A stretch of DNA of 64,000 nucleotides from NCBI RefSeq assembly GCF_000161795.2, contig NZ_CP006882.1, positions 806,001 to 870,000 on the forward strand, given 5' to 3'. The translations under genes were made by a program, and so were the position numbers. The stretch is from Synechococcus sp. WH 8109 (GTDB lineage Bacteria > Cyanobacteriota > Cyanobacteriia > PCC-6307 > Cyanobiaceae). Below are positions 60,611 through 64,000 of this stretch, piece by piece. Below the pieces are notes generated by a model. That model was not told where the DNA came from and did not search any database. It saw only the letters and a program-made list of their open reading frames with translations. Every line of letters begins with the position of its first letter. Within the stretch, counting starts at the first letter, position 1.

Positions 60611-61804
60611 TTGACTCTTGCCCTGCTTGAGCCCCTGCTGTTTCTTTCTGCGGCTGGTTCGGCTGCAGCGGGATTGCTGATCCTTCAGTTGGGGCTGCAA
60701 CGAGTGTTTTCAGTAGCACCGCGCTTGAAACCGGGCCAAGACGTTGCTGCTCCGGACACCTCGCTGACCGTGGTGATCCCCGCCTTCAACGAGGCCCACA
60801 ACATTGAGGCCTGTGTCGCAAGCGTTCTGGCCAATCAGCCCCCTTGCCGGGACTGGTCGGTGGTGGTGGTGGATGACGAGTCCAGCGATGCAACGGTGGA
60901 GAACGCCCTCCGCGCTGGCTCTGCAGCGCCCCACTTCCGCCTGATCCAAGCCGGCCCCAGGCCCGTCAACGAACGCTGGGTGGGCAAGAACTGGGCTTGC
61001 AGCAGGGGCGTTGAACAGCTCTCCAGCGAGTGGCTGTTGTTCATCGATGCCGATGTTCGTCTCAAGCCCGATGCCCTAAAACGGGCCCTGGCTCAGGCCC
61101 TTGATGAGCAGGCTGATCTGCTGAGCCTGGCGCCGCGGTTGAGTTGCGGATGCTTGGCAGAATGGATGGTGCAGCCGATCATGGCCAGCCTGCTGGGCCT
61201 CGGCTTTCCCATCCTCGAAACCAACGACCCGGCATCGCCGGTCGCGTTTGCGGCAGGGCCGTTCATGTTGTTCAAGGCCTCCACCTACGCGCAGATCGGT
61301 GGTCACCGGGCCTTAGCTGGCGAGGTGGTGGAAGATCTGGCCCTCGCCCGCGCCATCAAGGGAGGAGGCCATCGGCTGCGTTATCTCCTGGGGCTTGATG
61401 CGGTCGATCTGAGGATGTACCGCGACCTCGCGGCGCTTTGGGAGGGCTGGACCAAGAACTGGTTTCTGGGCTTGGACCGGGATCCCGTGAAAGCCTTTGG
61501 CGCCGCTTTTGTGGTGGTGTTGATGTTCACCATGCCATGGCTGTTGCTGCCGGCATCGCTCGTGCTGCTATGGCTCCAACCCCTGCTGGCTTCGGCTTGG
61601 TGGTGGTTGATGGGCCTGGCGAGCTTGGCCATCCTTCAACAGCTGCTGCTAAGGCTGTGGACGCGCAGCAACTTTGAGGTGCCCCTCAGCTACTGGTGGC
61701 TGATGGGAGCCGGTGGGTTGCTGGTGGGTGCGATTGGCCCCATCTCGATCTGGCGCACCCGCACGGGACGCGGTTGGACCTGGAAAGGAAGGGCTCTGAA
61801 TTAG
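60611..61804 (+). CDS. glycosyltransferase family 2 membrane protein
   Basis: 397 residues from TTG. N-terminal helix, GT2 catalytic domain (VVIPAFNEAHNIEACVASVL, DDESSD, LFIDADVRL as DxD), acceptor region GEVVEDLALARAIKG, and three to four C-terminal helices. Similar enzymes glycosylate lipids or carotenoids. Marine Synechococcus target unknown. Confidence 0.88.
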   Translation: MTLALLEPLLFLSAAGSAAAGLLILQLGLQRVFSVAPRLKPGQDVAAPDTSLTVVIPAFNEAHNIEACVASVLANQPPCRDWSVVVVDDESSDATVENALRAGSAAPHFRLIQAGPRPVNERWVGKNWACSRGVEQLSSEWLLFIDADVRLKPDALKRALAQALDEQADLLSLAPRLSCGCLAEWMVQPIMASLLGLGFPILETNDPASPVAFAAGPFMLFKASTYAQIGGHRALAGEVVEDLALARAIKGGGHRLRYLLGLDAVDLRMYRDLAALWEGWTKNWFLGLDRDPVKAFGAAFVVVLMFTMPWLLLPASLVLLWLQPLLASAWWWLMGLASLAILQQLLLRLWTRSNFEVPLSYWWLMGAGGLLVGAIGPISIWRTRTGRGWTWKGRALN

Positions 61805-61977
61805 TGATGTCCCTTTTTGCGGGCATCTTCAGCCCGCCGCCGGATTGCCGCATGCCGGAATGCTTTTTCCAGCTTGGTCAATTTGGGTTGTTTGTCTTGC
61901 AGGGCAGCTTCGCCGCGGGCTTTGGCTGCGTTGATGAAATCGTCTGATTTGGTACCGCTGAGTCCACCCATCTCCAT
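61801..61977 (-). CDS. 58-residue basic protein
   Basis: MEMGGLSGTKSDDFINAAKA then a lysine/arginine-rich helix (FRHAAIRRRAEDARKKGHH). Its stop overlaps that of the glycosyltransferase. Function unknown. Confidence 0.55.
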   Translation of the reverse strand: MEMGGLSGTKSDDFINAAKARGEAALQDKQPKLTKLEKAFRHAAIRRRAEDARKKGHH

Positions 61978-62161
61978 GCCTCAACTGAATCAAGCCTGGT
62001 TCCGTTCAGGCTCAATTGGGCTCGAGGCAAAGGCTTTCTATCGAATTCAGCCTTGAACGGAATTGTTTGGTAGTCCTTGATCCCATCGTTGAGCCATCAG
62101 TCCTCAAGGCTGGCATTTGGAGGCTGTGTGCGAATGTAAGCAGTCTTGATCAATTCTTTTT

Positions 62162-62407
62162 TTGACGATCTTTATCGGAAATCTCTCCTGGGACGCTGAG
62201 CGGGAGGATCTCATTCATCTGTTCGGTCAGTACGGCGAAGTGAGCAAATGCTCCTTGCCCCTCGACCGGGAGACGGGCCGCAAGCGTGGTTTCGCTTTTG
62301 TGGACCTCAGCAGCGAAGCCGATGAGCAGTCGGCAATCGACGACCTGCAGAACGTTGAGTGGATGGGTCGCGCCATCTCCGTTCGCAAAGCCGAACCCCG
62401 CCGCTGA
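62162..62407 (+). CDS. RNA-binding protein, single RRM
   Basis: 81 residues from TTG. RNP2 IFIGNLSW at 3-10, RNP1 KRGFAFVDL at about 41-49, no glycine-rich tail. Cyanobacterial Rbp proteins bind single-stranded RNA and are often cold-induced. Confidence 0.92.
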   Translation: MTIFIGNLSWDAEREDLIHLFGQYGEVSKCSLPLDRETGRKRGFAFVDLSSEADEQSAIDDLQNVEWMGRAISVRKAEPRR

Positions 62408-62431
62408 GCTTCACAACAGCTTCGCTTCACC

Positions 62432-62698
62432 TCACTGTCCAAACCCACGGTCGGTTGTGGATGGTGAGGTTTTGTTGTGCGTTGCGTTGGGCTGTGGCTG
62501 TTCTGAGGCCTGCTGTGATGAGGCCCGGTTGAACCGACTATCCAGCCAACGCGAAACGATGTAGATCCCAATGAACATGGGGATGTAGATCTGATACGCA
62601 CTCTGTTGTTCAATCTCGAGCTGATTGACGACGGTGACAGCAGCGGTGCTGAGCACGAGGTAGATCCCGACGCGCCGAAACAGGGGTGATTTGAACAA
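62432..62698 (-). CDS. small membrane protein
   Basis: 88 residues: two hydrophobic segments (IYLVLSTAAVTVVNQL; IYIPMFIGIYIVSRWL) and a Gln/Ser/Pro-rich tail. No family recognised. Confidence 0.62.
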   Translation of the reverse strand: MFKSPLFRRVGIYLVLSTAAVTVVNQLEIEQQSAYQIYIPMFIGIYIVSRWLDSRFNRASSQQASEQPQPNATHNKTSPSTTDRGFGQ

Positions 62699-62809
62699 CG
62701 TTGTGAGAGCTCAAGAGTTTGATCATGTTCACCTGCCGTTGAACTCCATCAACTGGGGGATGTGCCAGACGCGCTTTGCCTGCTGAGGGGGGGGCGCTGC
62801 AACGCTCCG

Positions 62810-62979
62810 ATGCCACCCGCCTATGACCTGATCATTGAGCGTGGGGGCTCAATCGTGGTGGATACCATCGATGCCTGTGACGAAGATGCTGCCTGGCGCG
62901 CTGGCCTGATATGCACATCGAGGCACTGTTGGTCGTGGTCTGCAAGGACGAACACGACCCCGAATCGACGCGGGCTTAG
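62810..62979 (+). pseudogene. small protein gene with probable frameshift
   Basis: MPPAYDLIIERGGSIVVDTI and CDEDAAWRAGL read well in one frame; after about 62908 the protein-like text continues in another frame as DMHIEALLVVVCKDEHDPES up to a TAG at 62979. A single-base indel would join them. The unshifted frame runs to 63010 through Arg/Ser-rich sequence. Confidence 0.45.
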
Positions 62980-63175
62980 TGTTCTATTAAGAGCTGGAGC
63001 GATGTTGTGATCGGTTTGATCGCCTCAGGTTTGTTCCTGGTGTTTCCCTCAATTCCCGGAGCGGATCTGTCCCTGTTCCACCAGCTCAACAGGGAACTCG
63101 GTGCCATCTGTCAGGAGCCACCCGCTCAGGCCATCAGGGTCTGTCGCCTTCATGCCCGCCTGGTGAACGGCTGAG

Positions 63176-63711
63176 TCAGCGCTCGTCCGGCACCACACCA
63201 CAGGCAACCCGTGCACCACCTCCACCGAGGGGGGCTCGTCCCTGTAGGTGTCGCCGCCTGCATGAACAATCAGTGCTTTCCCCTTCAGGTCAGCTGTGCT
63301 GAGCCGTGGCGCCACCACGCTGGTATTGGTCTTGCCGTCGCCATCCACCACCAGCCTGCTGAGATCGCCTCGGTGACCGTTTCCGAAGGGGCCGAGGTGT
63401 TGACCCGTTTCGTCAGGGTCCCAGTGACCTCCGGCAGCCAAGCCGGCAACAGCTTTGCCCTCATCGGTTTCGCCCACTTCACAGCTTCCCGTGCTGTGGA
63501 GATGGAAGCCATGTTCCCCAGGGCTCAGCCCCGCCAGATCGGGATAAATCACCAGGCCCTGGTCGGTGTCTTGCACTGTGACGCTGCCGATCGATTCGCC
63601 AATGCCCATGGCATCAATGCGTTGCAGGGTTACCTCCAGAGCTCCGCACCAGCTTGGAGTGAGCGTGAGCAGGCTGATGAGCAGAACGAGCTGGGCGAGC
63701 AGGAGACGCAT
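63176..63711 (-). CDS. sodC: Cu/Zn superoxide dismutase, frameshifted near C-terminus
   Basis: ATG at 63711, signal peptide (LLAQLVLLISLLTLTPSWCG), then HGFHLHSTGSCEVG (copper ligands and Cys), GGHWDPDETGQHLGPFGNGH (zinc site) and KALIVHAGGDTYRDEP. After EP the frame breaks in a G6 run (63229-63234). The expected end LGGGGARVACGVV reads only in another frame, to a TGA at 63176. As written the frame runs on to 63049 with unrelated sequence and loses the active-site Arg and second disulfide Cys. Confidence 0.85.
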
Positions 63712-63796
63712 CACAGAACAGCGTGTTCTTGAATTGTCGCCCCCGGTTGGTGCCGTCTGCGGTGAAGATGGTGCGTCGTTCAGCTGATGCTTGGTG

Positions 63797-64000
63797 ATGC
63801 GTTGGGAGTACACCCAGTTGCGATTCGTGCCCCGGGGGAAGTCGTGGACCGGGGAAATCGAGGAGCTCTGGCTGGATGATCGCCAGCTGATCTCCAGAAG
63901 TCATCCGCAGCGTGACGTCACCCTGGTGGGCTTGATGAATGAATTGGGAGAGCAGGGTTGGGAATTGGTGACCTACGCCCAACCCTTCACTGGCTACCAC
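63797..64000 (+). CDS. partial DUF4177-like small protein
   Basis: ATG at 63797 and 68 codons to the window edge: MRWEYTQLRFVPRGKSWTGE, then LMNELGEQGWELVTYAQPF, the typical WEY...LxxxGxxGWELV pattern of DUF4177-like proteins. The gene continues outside the window. Confidence 0.65.
   Translation, partial: MRWEYTQLRFVPRGKSWTGEIEELWLDDRQLISRSHPQRDVTLVGLMNELGEQGWELVTYAQPFTGYH

Overview
The window looks like a marine picocyanobacterium of the Synechococcus (subcluster 5) type. Supporting genes are a phycobilisome/phycoerythrin linker, an IsiA/CP43'-type chlorophyll protein, carbohydrate-selective porins with S-layer homology domains, a cyanobacterial AbrB regulator, a ferredoxin and flavodoxin, DUF1651 and DUF3721 proteins, and very many tiny proteins typical of this group. 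Most of the sequence is GC-rich housekeeping or accessory DNA. About 10.2-27.6 kb is clearly AT-richer and reads as a genomic island.

Layout. 1-7.6 kb: a membrane permease pair (TIGR03943 protein plus a YraQ/UPF0718 permease that carries a homopolymer frameshift), a fused 5-oxoprolinase, RsmE and small proteins. 7.7-8.5 kb: a cobalamin riboswitch followed by a HupE-type transporter. 8.5-26 kb: a metal-stress region holding isiA, a histidine phosphatase lipoprotein, an isolated L33 ribosomal protein with a broken zinc ribbon, a Crp-type regulator behind three Fur-box-like sites, flavodoxin, a thioredoxin-reductase-like flavoprotein, an alpha/beta hydrolase, ferredoxin, ferritin, a FutA-type iron-binding protein and a PiuC-type dioxygenase. 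The region is bracketed by two porin genes in opposite orientation whose first ~375 coding bases are almost identical. A second Crp-like gene and a metallothionein with a Zur/Fur-type box follow at 26.4-27.8 kb. 28-43 kb: mostly tiny proteins, GNAT, DoxX and gamma-glutamyltransferase. 43-50 kb: PhoH-like ATPase, LOG protein, an NblA-like small protein, a decayed LuxR regulator and a phycobilisome linker. 50-64 kb: cytochrome P450, AbrB, SelO, DUF924, a glycosyltransferase, an RRM protein and a frameshifted Cu/Zn superoxide dismutase.

The least explained structure is a series of at least six clear and two diverged copies of a ~95-105 bp multi-hairpin element at 13.1-16.1 kb, with one more copy, inverted, at 39.3 kb. 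Its stems keep pairing while the bases change (for example GCTGA/TCAGC against GCTGGTC/GACCAGC, and CCAATGG/CCATTGG against CGATGAC/GTCATCG). This suggests a selected structure, probably a tandem family of structured RNAs. Two of its copies overlap the starts of paralogous small membrane-protein ORFs on the other strand.

How the genes work together: the island gives iron-sparing electron carriers (flavodoxin), an antenna used in iron stress (IsiA), iron capture (porin, FutA), storage (ferritin) and local regulators, with zinc handling (metallothionein, zinc-sparing L33) next to it. Outside the island, 5-oxoprolinase and gamma-glutamyltransferase fit a gamma-glutamyl/glutathione salvage route.
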